Shown: in pieces, positions 28,269 through 37,385 of the stretch
How positions within the stretch are numbered: position 1 is the stretch's first letter
How the letters are laid out: each line of letters starts with the position of its first letter
Notes under the pieces: model-generated
Databases searched by the model: none
Seen by the model: the letters and a program-made list of their open reading frames with translations, nothing else
What the model was told of the DNA's origin: nothing
Position numbers and translations under genes: made by a program
NCBI RefSeq assembly: GCF_024256385.1
Contig: NZ_JAMLFW010000003.1
Coordinates: 172,600-236,599 of the forward strand
Source of the DNA: Anatilimnocola floriformis
Lineage (GTDB): Bacteria > Planctomycetota > Planctomycetia > Pirellulales > Pirellulaceae
Direction of reading: 5' to 3'
Length of the DNA: 64,000 nt

Positions 28269-28643
28269 TTATTGGGGGGCGGTGATTTTTCTCACTGCCC
28301 GTTCGAGGGCGAAGCGGACCTGCGGGTCGAAGTGATCCGTCGAGGTCTTGTTGAGTTGTTCTGCAAACGGCCGGCCTGCGATGCCGGTCTCTCCCAGCGC
28401 TTCGGCGGCTCGCTGCCGCACCTGCGGATCGTTGTCATTCAGGGCAGCGATCAGCGGCGGGATGAACTTCGCCGGTACGGGGCGCATGTCGCACATATTG
28501 CGAACAGCAGAACGGCGTGGCGCGACATCTGTGCTCTTCAAATCGGCAATTAGTTCTTGCTCAGGATCGATCTGCTTGCCGCAGCCACTGAGAGGGACGA
28601 CGCCCAGCGTGAGCAGCAAAAGAAGGAAGCGGCCAAATGACAT
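28269..28643 (-). CDS. HEAT-repeat lipoprotein
   Basis: 124 residues. Lipoprotein signal MSFGRFLLLLLTLGVVPLSGC with lipobox LSGC. The mature part contains HEAT-type helical pairs, the clearest being LIAALNDNDPQVRQRAAEAL (about residues 64-83), with a further unit near FDPQVRFALERAVRKI. Such proteins are usually protein-binding scaffolds; nothing suggests catalysis. It lies 97 bp downstream of the DUF1559 gene on the same strand, mirroring the DUF1559-lipoprotein pair at 12734-14206. Confidence 0.75.
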   Translation of the reverse strand: MSFGRFLLLLLTLGVVPLSGCGKQIDPEQELIADLKSTDVAPRRSAVRNMCDMRPVPAKFIPPLIAALNDNDPQVRQRAAEALGETGIAGRPFAEQLNKTSTDHFDPQVRFALERAVRKITAPQ

Positions 28644-28740
28644 GAGCTGTCCAAAAAATCTGGCTATTCAGCAAAACAGAGGACCGCTCTAACAGCGGCC
28701 CTCTGCACAAGTTTTTGCTGGATGAAGCTGCCGATCCGGT

Positions 28741-29967
28741 TTAGTAATTACCCAACACAGCACCATCGGTGGGAATCATCAGACGATCCCACACTCCATC
28801 AAAATCAGCGCTGGGATTGTTGCTGGCGAACGTCGCATCGACACCCAAGGCGGGGAAGTCAGGATTGCTGGTTTCGCGGCGAGTCAGTTCTTTGTGCAAC
28901 GATTTGACGCTGCCGTCGAACATGGTGACGCCCAGAGTGCCGAAGTGGAGACCTTGGACGCGCCAGTTATTGCACTTGTTGCGGTTGGGGAGCGACTGGA
29001 ACATGAAGGTGTTCCCCTTGCCGTTCCAGTCCACACCGAAGTTGTGCGAATTGGAGGTCTCGCTGTACTTGTTCCAAAGAGCGAGGCGGTAGTCGTGGTC
29101 GCACAGCCGCATTCCTTCCGCAATAGCGATGACGTTTGATGTGCCATCGGTCAGATCGCGGAAGTTCATCACCGCATCTAACTGAGGCAAATCTGCAGCG
29201 GCCAGCACGGGTCCGCCGACATCATATTGCACGCCCACGCGGCGCTGATCAGCATTCTTTACCCAGCCCAGGAAATTGGCTTGGTAGTTGGTCGTGGTCC
29301 ATTGAACGTAGTTGTAAGTGACGCGGAAATTCTTATTCATGCCGCTGGGATCGGACAAGCAGAACAAGGCCGGGAACGTGACATCGGAAATGGCATAGAT
29401 ACCGGTGTACGAGTACTGATATTCGGCCGGCGTTCCTTGGCCTGGCGTGGGTGTATTTGGCGGGCCGACCCAAACCCCGGTGGAGGTGGGAGCGTGCGGG
29501 AAGGTGTGCCCCATGTGATCGGTTGGCGGTTGGTCCATGGTGCCCGTGTTCTGCCAATAGCCACCGTTGCTGGTCGAGCCGGGTGGCGAGTAAGGCGGGT
29601 CGGTCGAAGCCGGCACAGTCAGCGTAGGATTGCGAGTCATCTGACCGCGTTTTTGCGAGACGGCCAGATCGTAGGCGTTCTTCTGTTCCAGGTATGGCAA
29701 AAGGTGCAGCATCCAACCGCCGTCGGGGAACTTGTCGAGCTTGTTTTCCGACCAGTACGGCGGGAGCCGGTTGTATTCCTGGTGGAAATTGTGGATGGCA
29801 ATCCCGTACTGGCGCAGGTTATTGAAGCACTGGGTTCGCCGGGCAGACTCTCGGGCGGTTTGGACCGCCGGCAGCATCAAGGCCACCAAGACACCGATAA
29901 TGGCGATCACTACCAGGAGTTCTACGAGCGTGAATGCCTGGCGGAATCGTCGCGAGACGGCAACCAT
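28741..29967 (-). CDS. DUF1559 pseudopilin-like protein
   Basis: 408 residues. The prepilin motif [20 protein letters not shown] begins at Ala11, giving Glu at the conserved +5 position, followed by [20 protein letters not shown], the DUF1559 helix. The C-terminal ending ([10 protein letters not shown], then [18 protein letters not shown]) is typical of the longer DUF1559 variants. The pilin-like segment predicts processing by a prepilin peptidase and assembly with a type II secretion-like machinery. It is the second DUF1559 gene here. The downstream HEAT lipoprotein is probably in the same transcript. Confidence 0.88.
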   Translation of the reverse strand: MVAVSRRFRQAFTLVELLVVIAIIGVLVALMLPAVQTARESARRTQCFNNLRQYGIAIHNFHQEYNRLPPYWSENKLDKFPDGGWMLHLLPYLEQKNAYDLAVSQKRGQMTRNPTLTVPASTDPPYSPPGSTSNGGYWQNTGTMDQPPTDHMGHTFPHAPTSTGVWVGPPNTPTPGQGTPAEYQYSYTGIYAISDVTFPALFCLSDPSGMNKNFRVTYNYVQWTTTNYQANFLGWVKNADQRRVGVQYDVGGPVLAAADLPQLDAVMNFRDLTDGTSNVIAIAEGMRLCDHDYRLALWNKYSETSNSHNFGVDWNGKGNTFMFQSLPNRNKCNNWRVQGLHFGTLGVTMFDGSVKSLHKELTRRETSNPDFPALGVDATFASNNPSADFDGVWDRLMIPTDGAVLGNY

Positions 29968-30120
29968 TTTCGTCCCCTTCGCAACCGCTGATTGGTGCGT
30001 GTGGAACCGACGAACGCAATCAGCAAAACAAGATAATTGAACACACCGCGAACGCGATATTCGAGAAACTCAAGTCCATGGAGAGGGGCTTGAATCACCC
30101 ATTCAGAGAAAGCGGCGCTT

Positions 30121-30150
30121 AAAATACCACTTCGGTTACCCGCATGTCAA
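30121..30150 (-). promoter_or_regulatory. Sigma70-like promoter for the DUF1559/HEAT-lipoprotein pair
   Basis: Leftward TTGACA (30150-30145), 18-bp spacer, TATTTT (30126-30121). It lies in the 384-bp gap 29968-30351, about 150 bp before the DUF1559 start. The -35 and -10 hexamers are the same as those at 12647-12675. The rest of the gap is moderately A+T-rich and I see no gene in it. Confidence 0.5.
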
Positions 30151-30351
30151 TAAATTCCTGAAAATTCCGATAAACGGATATTTCTCCTAAACCTAGGCAG
30201 AAAAGCCAGTTAGATGTTTGCTGCTCCAGAACCGTTCGCCCGCATAAATCTCGCTTGATCGAATCGGGCCCGAATCTAGCTCTCAGGCGGCAAAACGCCG
30301 TACCGCAGTAGTACGTGGTCGAATAAAAGAGGATTGCGGAGCGGGCAGTAA

Positions 30352-30711
30352 CTACAGCTCTTTGAGTTGCTGTGCATCTCGATAACGCTGACGTGCGCCG
30401 AGCAGAATTCGTTGGTCGCGCCGGCCGTCGAGCCACATTCGAATCGAAAGCAGACCAGGGACGATCAGCATGTCACCGAAGAGAAGCAGGATCGACTCCG
30501 CAAAATCGGCCGAGCGCAACTCACGTGAAATAGCGAGGAGACAGCTGAACCCCGTAAACAGCAGCATCACTGCCGTGAGATCGAACCGCAGCAGTTGTGG
30601 CAGGATTTTGCGTGCGTGACGTGACCAAGCTGCGGTCGCCAGCAGACCAAGCAAAGCTGGCCCCAAGGCGATGATCAGCAACACCATCAATATTAGCAGC
30701 GTCTCAGCCAT
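30352..30711 (-). CDS. Small membrane protein, unknown function
   Basis: 119 residues with three hydrophobic segments (residues about 4-27, 45-62 and 75-92) and a basic C-terminal tail (RRDQRILLGARQRYRDAQQ). No recognised motif. The start is 47 bp after the flavin oxidoreductase stop on the same strand, so it may be its distal operon partner. It is probably genuine given its hydrophobic organisation, but it could be lineage-specific. Confidence 0.5.
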   Translation of the reverse strand: MAETLLILMVLLIIALGPALLGLLATAAWSRHARKILPQLLRFDLTAVMLLFTGFSCLLAISRELRSADFAESILLLFGDMLIVPGLLSIRMWLDGRRDQRILLGARQRYRDAQQLKEL

Positions 30712-30758
30712 TGCACTTTATTCGCAGCGCTATGCGCAGACTATTCCGCCAGGGCGAC

Positions 30759-32210
30759 TCATCCGCCGGCAATCGCCTTCTTTAACTCCTGCACCTGAGC
30801 GAATTCGGGCAGCGCCTTGTAATAGGGATCGAGCGGATAGCAGCCGCTCACCAGGCCATGGCGAGGGGCGGTGGTGCAATCGCTGAACGTGCGGCAGATC
30901 TTTTTGCGCTCGAGCTTGCCTTTGGTCAGCACATCGTGCGGCAACTGTGGATAGGAGAGGACCACGCGCCCCAGGCCGACGGCGTCGATCCAGCCGGCCC
31001 GCACCACGGCTTGCGCGACGTGAGGTAAGTAGTCCTGCAAATACGAATACGCCGTACCAACCATCGGCAGCGCCTGCACGGCGGCTTTCAATTGGCGGTG
31101 GGCTTGGATTTGTCGCACGCAGCCGACGAGTGGATCTTCGGGTGGCAAGTAACCATCGCTTGGCGGAAAGATCGCGGGCCGCTGAATGTGTGGGTTGTAA
31201 TAAGGACTGCCGCAACTCAGGTTCACCGCGCACACACCAGCTGCGTGCAACATCTGCAGCAGTTCGATCGGCTCACGCAAATCGTATTGCAGTGGATCAT
31301 GTTCACTCACGCCAAAGCCAAAGCCGTAAGGCAGCAGCTGTTGATAATTCATCGGCTGGCCGATTTCGCGACTCGTTTGATACGGCAAGCTATCGAACGC
31401 GCTCAACCGCACCACGACGGGTAGATCGGGCAGCTCTGCGCGAATTCGGCCGATGATCGTCAGCAGCACGCGCGCGCGGCCGGCGAGATCGCCACCAAAA
31501 CGGCCCGGCCGAGTGCGAGCGCTGAGGAACTCGTGCAACAGATAACCGTGGCAGGCCTTCACGTCGACGAATTGAAAGCCGGCATCGCGCGCGAGATGCG
31601 CGGCGACGACGTAGCGATCGATGAGCCGCTCCAGATCATCGTCGGTCCAGACGACGGCTTGGTTGGCGGGATCAATGCCGAATTTGGCATCGAGCAGCGG
31701 ATGATGGTAGGCAATTCGCGGCTCGAGCCGTTTGTCGTTTGGCCGGCAGAAACGGCCTGAGTGTGTCAGCTGCAAACCGGCGACCATTTGCGGCGCATCG
31801 TCGCCGAGCGCAGCGTGGCCTTTTTGCAATTCATCCCACAGTGCCCGCAGGCCGGCGCGATTCGATTCGATCGCCATTGTCTGATTGGGATTTGCCCTGC
31901 CGTCGGGCTGCACGGCGGCTGCTTCGCCGCCCCAGATAAGCCCGGCGCCACTCAAGCCGAAGTGTCGCCACCGTCGCAAGGTGTGTTCGCTAGGACTGCC
32001 ATCGCGGTTGGCGTCCCAACCTTCCATCGGATGAATGCACCAGCGATTTCCCGCCACGAGCGGCCCCATCGTCAAGGGCTTGGCCAGCGGCGAACCTGCG
32101 GCTGCCGTTTCAATTTGCTCCTCGACCGGCAACTCCAAACCCAGTTCGGTCAGCCGCTCGCGCAGGGCGGCTGTGGACTTGAGCTGAGCGACTTTTGTGT
32201 AGGAGTTCAT
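30759..32210 (-). CDS. NADH:flavin oxidoreductase (old yellow enzyme family)
   Basis: 483 residues. An OYE-type TIM barrel binding FMN is indicated by NRWCIHPMEGWDA near residue 55, GAGLIWGGEAAAV, QLTHSGRF near 148, and DVKACHGYLLHEFLSARTR near 217, in the position of the family's active-site His-x-x-Tyr segment. C-terminal phosphate-binding elements VGTAYSYLQ and VGLGRVVLSYP follow. Members reduce activated C=C bonds with NAD(P)H. The C-terminal CTTAPRHGLVSGCYPLD resembles the Cys-containing extension of some members but lacks the 4Fe-4S cluster and NAD domain of dienoyl-CoA reductase. Substrate unknown. Confidence 0.85.
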   Translation of the reverse strand: MNSYTKVAQLKSTAALRERLTELGLELPVEEQIETAAAGSPLAKPLTMGPLVAGNRWCIHPMEGWDANRDGSPSEHTLRRWRHFGLSGAGLIWGGEAAAVQPDGRANPNQTMAIESNRAGLRALWDELQKGHAALGDDAPQMVAGLQLTHSGRFCRPNDKRLEPRIAYHHPLLDAKFGIDPANQAVVWTDDDLERLIDRYVVAAHLARDAGFQFVDVKACHGYLLHEFLSARTRPGRFGGDLAGRARVLLTIIGRIRAELPDLPVVVRLSAFDSLPYQTSREIGQPMNYQQLLPYGFGFGVSEHDPLQYDLREPIELLQMLHAAGVCAVNLSCGSPYYNPHIQRPAIFPPSDGYLPPEDPLVGCVRQIQAHRQLKAAVQALPMVGTAYSYLQDYLPHVAQAVVRAGWIDAVGLGRVVLSYPQLPHDVLTKGKLERKKICRTFSDCTTAPRHGLVSGCYPLDPYYKALPEFAQVQELKKAIAGG

Positions 32211-32278
32211 AGGATGCCGGTGGAATGATTTCGGACTGCGCGAGATCGCCGTCCGTCATCATATCCGCTGCGGGCTTC

Positions 32279-33700
32279 CTAGTACGCGTTCTGCCGCTTC
32301 AGCACTACGAGCACGGTGCGGAGCAGAATCGAGACATCGAGCATCAGCGTCCATTCGCGGATGTATTCGTGGTCGCACTCGACTCGCTTTTGCATTTTTT
32401 CGAGCGTGTCGGTTTCGCCCCGCCAGCCGCGGACTTGCGCCAGGCCGGTGATACCCGGCTTGATCTTGTGCCGCAGCATGTAGCCTTCGATCATCTGCCG
32501 ATATTGCTCGTTGTGCGCGGTCGCATGCGGCCGCGGACCAACGAGGCTCATGCTGCCGCCGATGACGTTGAACAGCTGCGGCAGTTCATCGAGCGAACTC
32601 TTCCGCAGGAACCCGCCGATCGGCGTGAGCCGCGAATCCCCCTTCGTCGCTTGCGTTACTTTGTGGCCGTCTTCGCAAACCCGCATGCTGCGGAACTTCC
32701 AAACGAGAATCTCATTCCCGTCGAGGCCATACCGCCGTTGCCGAAAGAAAATCGGCCCACGCGAAGTCAGCTTCACGGCGATGGCAGTGATCAACATCGG
32801 AATCGCCAGCAGCGTCAAAATGATCGAGCCAGCGACCAAATCGAACAGCCGTTTCACGACGCCATCGACGCCGTAGAGCGGGTTCTCGAACACGCTCACG
32901 GCTGGCAAGCCGCCGATGTCGGTCCAGCGCGAGTGGAGCATCTGAAAGACGAAAAAATCCGGCACGATATAAACCGAAGCCGTCGTATCGCTCAGTTGCC
33001 GTAGCACGCCGCGGATTCGATCCTCGGCCCGCATCGGGAACGTGATGTAAATCGTTTCGATGAAGCCAGCCTTGGCATCGGCGATCAAATCCTCAATGCC
33101 GCCGATCTGCCGCTTCAGGCCGGCTGGCGGTTCGGGGCTCCGTTCCTTCGGACGATCGTCGTAATAGCCGACCAGTTTCAAACCAAGTTCTGGTTGAGCA
33201 TCGAGATTGCGAGCCAATTGAAATCCAAGCTCGGTCACGCCGACGATGGCCACCGGCCGGTGATTCATACCGCGTGTCCAAAACGCTCGCTTGAAGCTGC
33301 GCAATAACGAGTGCGTAAGCACCATGATCGCAGCCGACGAGCAAGCCCACGTCAGCACGACGAGTCGCGCCTTGCCATGCCAGGCCGCATACGAGACGCC
33401 GAGCGTGGTGAGCGCAATGCAGCCAACAAAACCCAGCGCCAGAGCCCAGGTGAACAGCGTGCAAAAGACTTCGCGCTCGCTGGAAACACCGCGCCAACTC
33501 CGATACAGGCCGGTGAATTCGGCGATCAGCAAATGACCCGCGATCGCAATCGCGCCGGCCATGATGTCGTGCTCCGGCACACGGCCAAACACCGTCGTGG
33601 CAATGGTCAGGCCAATGCCGATCGCGGCTGCATCGGCAAGGCGGAACAGCGACCCCATAAAGGAAATCGGTTGCCGGATCGAACGGGCAGGAAGACCCAT
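32279..33700 (-). CDS. Undecaprenyl-phosphate sugar phosphotransferase (WcaJ/WbaP-like)
   Basis: 473 residues. Residues 1-130 hold four or five hydrophobic helices; a nucleotide-binding-like domain follows (VAIVGVTELGFQLARNL near 150, GLKLVGYYDDRP). The C-terminal catalytic domain has a membrane re-entrant helix near 285-310 and the conserved series RGPIFFRQRRYGLDG, VWKFRSM, LRKSSLDELPQLFNVIGG, SLVGPRPH and GITGLAQVRGW. These enzymes transfer a hexose-1-phosphate onto undecaprenyl phosphate and start exopolysaccharide or capsule synthesis. No glycosyltransferase or polymerase gene is in the immediate neighbourhood; two epimerase-type genes lie upstream on the same strand. Confidence 0.9.
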   Translation of the reverse strand: MGLPARSIRQPISFMGSLFRLADAAAIGIGLTIATTVFGRVPEHDIMAGAIAIAGHLLIAEFTGLYRSWRGVSSEREVFCTLFTWALALGFVGCIALTTLGVSYAAWHGKARLVVLTWACSSAAIMVLTHSLLRSFKRAFWTRGMNHRPVAIVGVTELGFQLARNLDAQPELGLKLVGYYDDRPKERSPEPPAGLKRQIGGIEDLIADAKAGFIETIYITFPMRAEDRIRGVLRQLSDTTASVYIVPDFFVFQMLHSRWTDIGGLPAVSVFENPLYGVDGVVKRLFDLVAGSIILTLLAIPMLITAIAVKLTSRGPIFFRQRRYGLDGNEILVWKFRSMRVCEDGHKVTQATKGDSRLTPIGGFLRKSSLDELPQLFNVIGGSMSLVGPRPHATAHNEQYRQMIEGYMLRHKIKPGITGLAQVRGWRGETDTLEKMQKRVECDHEYIREWTLMLDVSILLRTVLVVLKRQNAY

Positions 33701-33851
33701 GACTGCTACTCGTGACTAATGCTGGCCAAACGAAGGGAAGATTCGCCTGGCAAGTTTAGGTCACGGGCAACCGTGGTGCGGTTGCGCACTACAGATGCGG
33801 ACCGTGCCGAAGATGCCGGTTGTACGGCCACAAAGCGAAGTGACGCTCCAA

Positions 33852-34883
33852 TTAGCTCCAGAGCCAGCCTTGCTGTTGATACCAGGCAATCACATCGCGG
33901 ATTCGCTGGTCGAGGTTAGCCGCCGGTTCAAAGCCCAGTTGGCGATGGCTCTTCTCTTCCGAGCAGGCCCAGCTTTCCATGAGGGCTTCGCGAATCTTGT
34001 CGCGGTTGAAAACATCGGGCCGGCCGCGGAGCCAGGAGAACGTCTCATTCACGCTGGCCATGAACATCGAGACCGGCGCCGGAATGGCGAGGACCGGCAT
34101 GAAGGGGCGGCGCAAGATCGAGCGGGTCGATGCGCCGAACTCGGCATAAGAAAGATGTTCGGCAGCTGTCGCGAAGTAAATGCCTTCGCCTACATGTTCG
34201 TCCGGATGACTCGCCGCCGCGGCGGGAACTCGTTCCCCTTTTTCCACGGCGAGCACCATCAGGTCGATCAGGTCTTGCACGTGGATCCACGACAACGGCG
34301 GGTGTCGCCAACCGGGAACCGGATGAAACCGGAAACGCTGAATCGTCTGAAACAGCGTGAGCATGGCTTTGTCGTGCGGGCCGAAGACGCAACCCGGACG
34401 GATGATGGTGAGAGGCACCTGGTCCGCGCGTTGAATGGCTTCTTCTTCGCCGGCGCGTTTGCTGCGGCCGTAGTTCGAGATCGGCGCCGGCGGATCGGCT
34501 TCGATGCGAATCTGCCCGCGGGCGGCAGGACCGGCGGCGGCTAACGACGAGATCAGCAGCAGCAGCGGCGGATTCGGCTGCGTGGCCATCGCATTTACCA
34601 GATTGGCCGTCCCGTCGCGGTTGACCCGCATCAACTCATCGACCTTGATGGCCGCCGTAGCGCCGGCCAGATGATAGACCACGTCGCAGCCCTTCACCGC
34701 GGTTTGCAGGTTGGCGTGGTCATGCAGATCGCCGGCGATCAGCTCAGCGCCGAGGTCGGCGAGAATGACGTTTGCTGCCGGTTTGCGAACCAGGCAGCGG
34801 ACTTGATCGCCGCGCATCAGCAGCGCTTCGATGAGATTGCGCCCAATAAAGCCGCTGCCGCCGGTGACCAATACGGTTGCCAT
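33852..34883 (-). CDS. NAD-dependent epimerase/dehydratase (extended SDR)
   Basis: 343 residues. Rossmann motif TGGSGFIGRNL (7-17) is the extended-SDR TGxxGxxG form. Catalytic Ser/Tyr/Lys are suggested by LISSLAAAG and NYGRSKRAGE (YxxxK). Late SDR elements IIRPGCVFGPHDKAM and WIHVQDLIDLMVLA are present, the latter usual in sugar-nucleotide epimerases and HpnA/dihydroflavonol-reductase-like proteins. Its stop lies 151 bp before the WcaJ-like gene start and the second SDR lies 46 bp upstream, all leftward, so a shared transcript is likely. The substrate (sugar nucleotide or lipid) is undetermined. Confidence 0.85.
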   Translation of the reverse strand: MATVLVTGGSGFIGRNLIEALLMRGDQVRCLVRKPAANVILADLGAELIAGDLHDHANLQTAVKGCDVVYHLAGATAAIKVDELMRVNRDGTANLVNAMATQPNPPLLLLISSLAAAGPAARGQIRIEADPPAPISNYGRSKRAGEEEAIQRADQVPLTIIRPGCVFGPHDKAMLTLFQTIQRFRFHPVPGWRHPPLSWIHVQDLIDLMVLAVEKGERVPAAAASHPDEHVGEGIYFATAAEHLSYAEFGASTRSILRRPFMPVLAIPAPVSMFMASVNETFSWLRGRPDVFNRDKIREALMESWACSEEKSHRQLGFEPAANLDQRIRDVIAWYQQQGWLWS

Positions 34884-34929
34884 GTGGAGCGACTCGGGAG
34901 CGACTCAGGGCCGCTCCTGCGAGCAGCGG

Positions 34930-35946
34930 TTAGGAATGAAAACTCAAAGCGGTGGGACGTGCAGCCGACCCCGACCGGCGAAGATAACCATGTTCGCAGA
35001 ACCAATCCCAGGCGTCAGCAACGGTATCTTCCAGCGGGCGGATCTTGTAACCGAGCTCGCGCGCCGCGCGGTCGCTCGTAAAGCAGGTTTGCTGCGAGCC
35101 GATGCCGATCGAGGCGGAGTTGATTTCGGCTTCTTCGCCGGTGCAGCGGGTCCACACATCGGAACCAACGCTTCCCAGCCAGCGGGCAATGGGCCCCAGC
35201 CGAAACCGCGGCCCCACGTGACCGCCGACGCGAGCAAAGATTTGCCAGGCATCGAGGTAAGTCATGTTGTGTCCGCCGAGGATATATCGTCTCCCAGCAG
35301 GGGCAAGTTTTGCCGCAGCGGCAACACCCGCACAAACGTCACGAACGTCACCTACGTTTAAAGCTCCGGACGGCGCGACCAGCGTACCACGGTTCACGGC
35401 CAGCAACATCCGGCCCGAAGAAGGCTTCCAATCCCAGGGCCCCAGGCAAAAACCAGGATGAACAATCACCGTGTCCAGCCCGCGAGCGGCTGCTAGCGTC
35501 ACCACCTGTTCGGCGTTCTTTTTCGAGGTCACATAATGACAGGCCACCAGGCCCGACAGCCCGGTTTCTTCATCGGCGGGATTGTCCAAACGGCCGAGGC
35601 CCAAGGTATTGATCGTGGAAATGTGGACGAGTCGCGCATTGTGGCGGAGGGCCGCTTCGGCGATCAGGCGGGTTCCCTCAACATTGATCTGGCGATGCAG
35701 TTCCGATTGGGTCCAGCCAACTTGCACGTGGGCTGCCGCATGGACGACGCAATCCGTGCCGCGGACGGCAGCTTCGACACTGTCCACATCGCGGACGTCG
35801 CCTTGCACTAGTTCGACATCCAAGCCGATCAGGGCTTCATTCGGCGCGGTGCGAGTGAGCACGCGCACGGCTTCGCCGGCGGCGAGCAGATGCCGCACCA
35901 GGTTGTTGCCGATCAGGCCCGTGGCCCCCGTGACGAGATACTTCAT
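34930..35946 (-). CDS. NAD-dependent epimerase/dehydratase (extended SDR, HpnA-like)
   Basis: 338 residues from ATG 35946, at which MKYLVTGATGLIGNNLVRHL gives the classical N-terminus; an upstream in-frame extension has no support. TGATGLIG is the cofactor loop; STINTLG supplies the Ser and HYVTSKKNAE the YxxxK. The pattern of NVEGTRLIAEAAL, VHPGFCLGP and RRYILGGHNMTY resembles hopanoid-associated HpnA-type and dihydroflavonol-4-reductase-like SDRs. It is 46 bp upstream of another SDR and divergent from an acyltransferase gene, with 188 bp between the two start codons. A lipid or saccharide modification role is plausible but not proven. Confidence 0.83.
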   Translation of the reverse strand: MKYLVTGATGLIGNNLVRHLLAAGEAVRVLTRTAPNEALIGLDVELVQGDVRDVDSVEAAVRGTDCVVHAAAHVQVGWTQSELHRQINVEGTRLIAEAALRHNARLVHISTINTLGLGRLDNPADEETGLSGLVACHYVTSKKNAEQVVTLAAARGLDTVIVHPGFCLGPWDWKPSSGRMLLAVNRGTLVAPSGALNVGDVRDVCAGVAAAAKLAPAGRRYILGGHNMTYLDAWQIFARVGGHVGPRFRLGPIARWLGSVGSDVWTRCTGEEAEINSASIGIGSQQTCFTSDRAARELGYKIRPLEDTVADAWDWFCEHGYLRRSGSAARPTALSFHS

Positions 35947-36134
35947 ACCCTCTCCTGCAATCCTGCCGAAAAATCGCTGTCCCTGCGACCCGCGGTTATG
36001 CGGTATCATTGCAGCCTGCCCGGTTTTGGCCAGAGCAGTTTTGCCGCGAATTTATACGGCGATTGCTACCGCCCCCCGTTACGGTCTCCCCAGATTACGC
36101 GATCGATACTTTTCGCCGTTCGGCTTGGAAGAAT

Positions 36135-37298
36135 ATGGCTCCCGTCGTTATCAAACCCGTAGAAACCAGCAGCGAGCGCTCGATCTTTTTGCATCTTCCC
36201 TGGACCATCAACGCGGCCTATCCCAACTGGATTCCGCCGTTGCGGATGAACCAGAAGGAAATGGTCAACTACTCGCACAATCCCTTCTACGATACCGCCG
36301 AGATCCAGACCTTCATCGCTTGGCAGAGCAACCAGCCCATCGGCCGCATCGCCGCCATCCACAATCGGGCCCACAACGACGTTCACAAAGACAAGGTCGG
36401 TTTCTTCGGCTTCTTTGAATGCATTGATGATACCCCGGCCGCGCACGCCTTGTTCGACGCCGCCCGCGATTGGCTGAAAGCCCGCGGCCTGAACACGATT
36501 CGCGGCCCGATGAATCCTTCGATGAACCACGAATGCGGTCTGCTGATCGAAGGCTTCGATACGCCGCCGACGTTCATGATGACGCACAACCCGCCCTATT
36601 ATCAGCGGCTGATCGAAAGCTACGGCTTCGCCAAGGTCGAAGACATGGCCGCCTTCTGGGGCCACACCGACATGCTCTCGCAGGTCGATCCGAAGCTCAA
36701 GCTCATCCGTGAGGAATGCGAACGGCGGTTCAAAGTCAAACTGCGCCGGCTTGACCGCAAGCGCTTCAACGCCGACGTCCGCATCTTTCTCGATATCTAC
36801 AACCGGTCGCTCGTCGGCACTTGGGGCTTCGTCCCCATGTCGGACAAGGAAGTCGACCACATGGCTGCTTCGCTGAAGTATCTGATTGTTCCCGAGATGA
36901 CCTCGATCGTCGAAGTCGACGACCAGGTCGTCGGCGCGTCGTTCGCCATGCTCGATTACAACCCGCGCGTGAAACAGATCGACGGCAAGCTCTTCCCCTT
37001 CGGCTTCATTCGGCTGCTGACGAACAAAAAACAGATCCAGCGAATCCGCGTCATCAGCACCAACGTGCTCCCGGAGTATCAGAAGTGGGGCCTCGGCTTG
37101 GTCGTCATCGCCAACCTCCTCCCCAGCGTTCTCGCCTGGGGCGGCAAGGAAGCCGAATTCAGCTGGGTGCTGGAAAGCAATCACCTCAGCTACAAATCGC
37201 TGAAACGTGGCGGGGCGAAGATCGTAAAGATGTATCGGCTGTTTGATTATCCAATACCGGGGACAGCGCTTCCGGAAGCAGCAAGCCCAGGAGCGTAG
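36135..37298 (+). CDS. YghO-like GNAT-fold N-acyltransferase
   Basis: 387 residues from ATG 36135 (MAPVVIKPVETSSERSIFLH); an earlier in-frame TTG would add 42 residues with no family-like sequence. Typical YghO features are FLHLPWTINAAYPNWIPPLR near residue 20, GRIAAIHNRAHND, VGFFGFFEC, IRGPMNPSMNHECGLLIEGF and a late acyl-CoA-like region (VISTNVLPEYQKWGLGLVVI). Members are predicted acyltransferases of GNAT fold. The gene starts divergently from an SDR gene. The acceptor is unknown; a lipid N-acylation role is a hypothesis discussed in the findings. Confidence 0.72.
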   Translation: MAPVVIKPVETSSERSIFLHLPWTINAAYPNWIPPLRMNQKEMVNYSHNPFYDTAEIQTFIAWQSNQPIGRIAAIHNRAHNDVHKDKVGFFGFFECIDDTPAAHALFDAARDWLKARGLNTIRGPMNPSMNHECGLLIEGFDTPPTFMMTHNPPYYQRLIESYGFAKVEDMAAFWGHTDMLSQVDPKLKLIREECERRFKVKLRRLDRKRFNADVRIFLDIYNRSLVGTWGFVPMSDKEVDHMAASLKYLIVPEMTSIVEVDDQVVGASFAMLDYNPRVKQIDGKLFPFGFIRLLTNKKQIQRIRVISTNVLPEYQKWGLGLVVIANLLPSVLAWGGKEAEFSWVLESNHLSYKSLKRGGAKIVKMYRLFDYPIPGTALPEAASPGA

Positions 37299-37313
37299 CT
37301 GCTGCATTTACTA

Positions 37314-37354
37314 CCTCGCCCCGGTACTCCGGGGAGAGGGTTGGGGTGAGGGGC
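37314..37354. repeat. 41-bp intergenic repeat, copy 1
   Basis: CCTCGCCCCGGTACTCCGGG and the following 21 bases, up to GAGGGGC, are identical to 63827-63867. The first part can fold on itself (CCCCGGTACTCCGGGG). Located 15 bp after the acyltransferase stop, 31 bp before the purL stop, between converging genes. A partly matching shorter copy in the opposite orientation is at 8428-8451. Confidence 0.7.
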
Positions 37355-37385
37355 CGATCAGCAGATCGACTCGGCCATCAACAAA

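Noticed and set aside
30119..30436. Leftward 105-codon open frame in the DUF1559 upstream gap
   Set aside because: It has no ribosome-binding site, contains the promoter-like sequence at 30121-30150, and partly overlaps the 30352-30711 gene.
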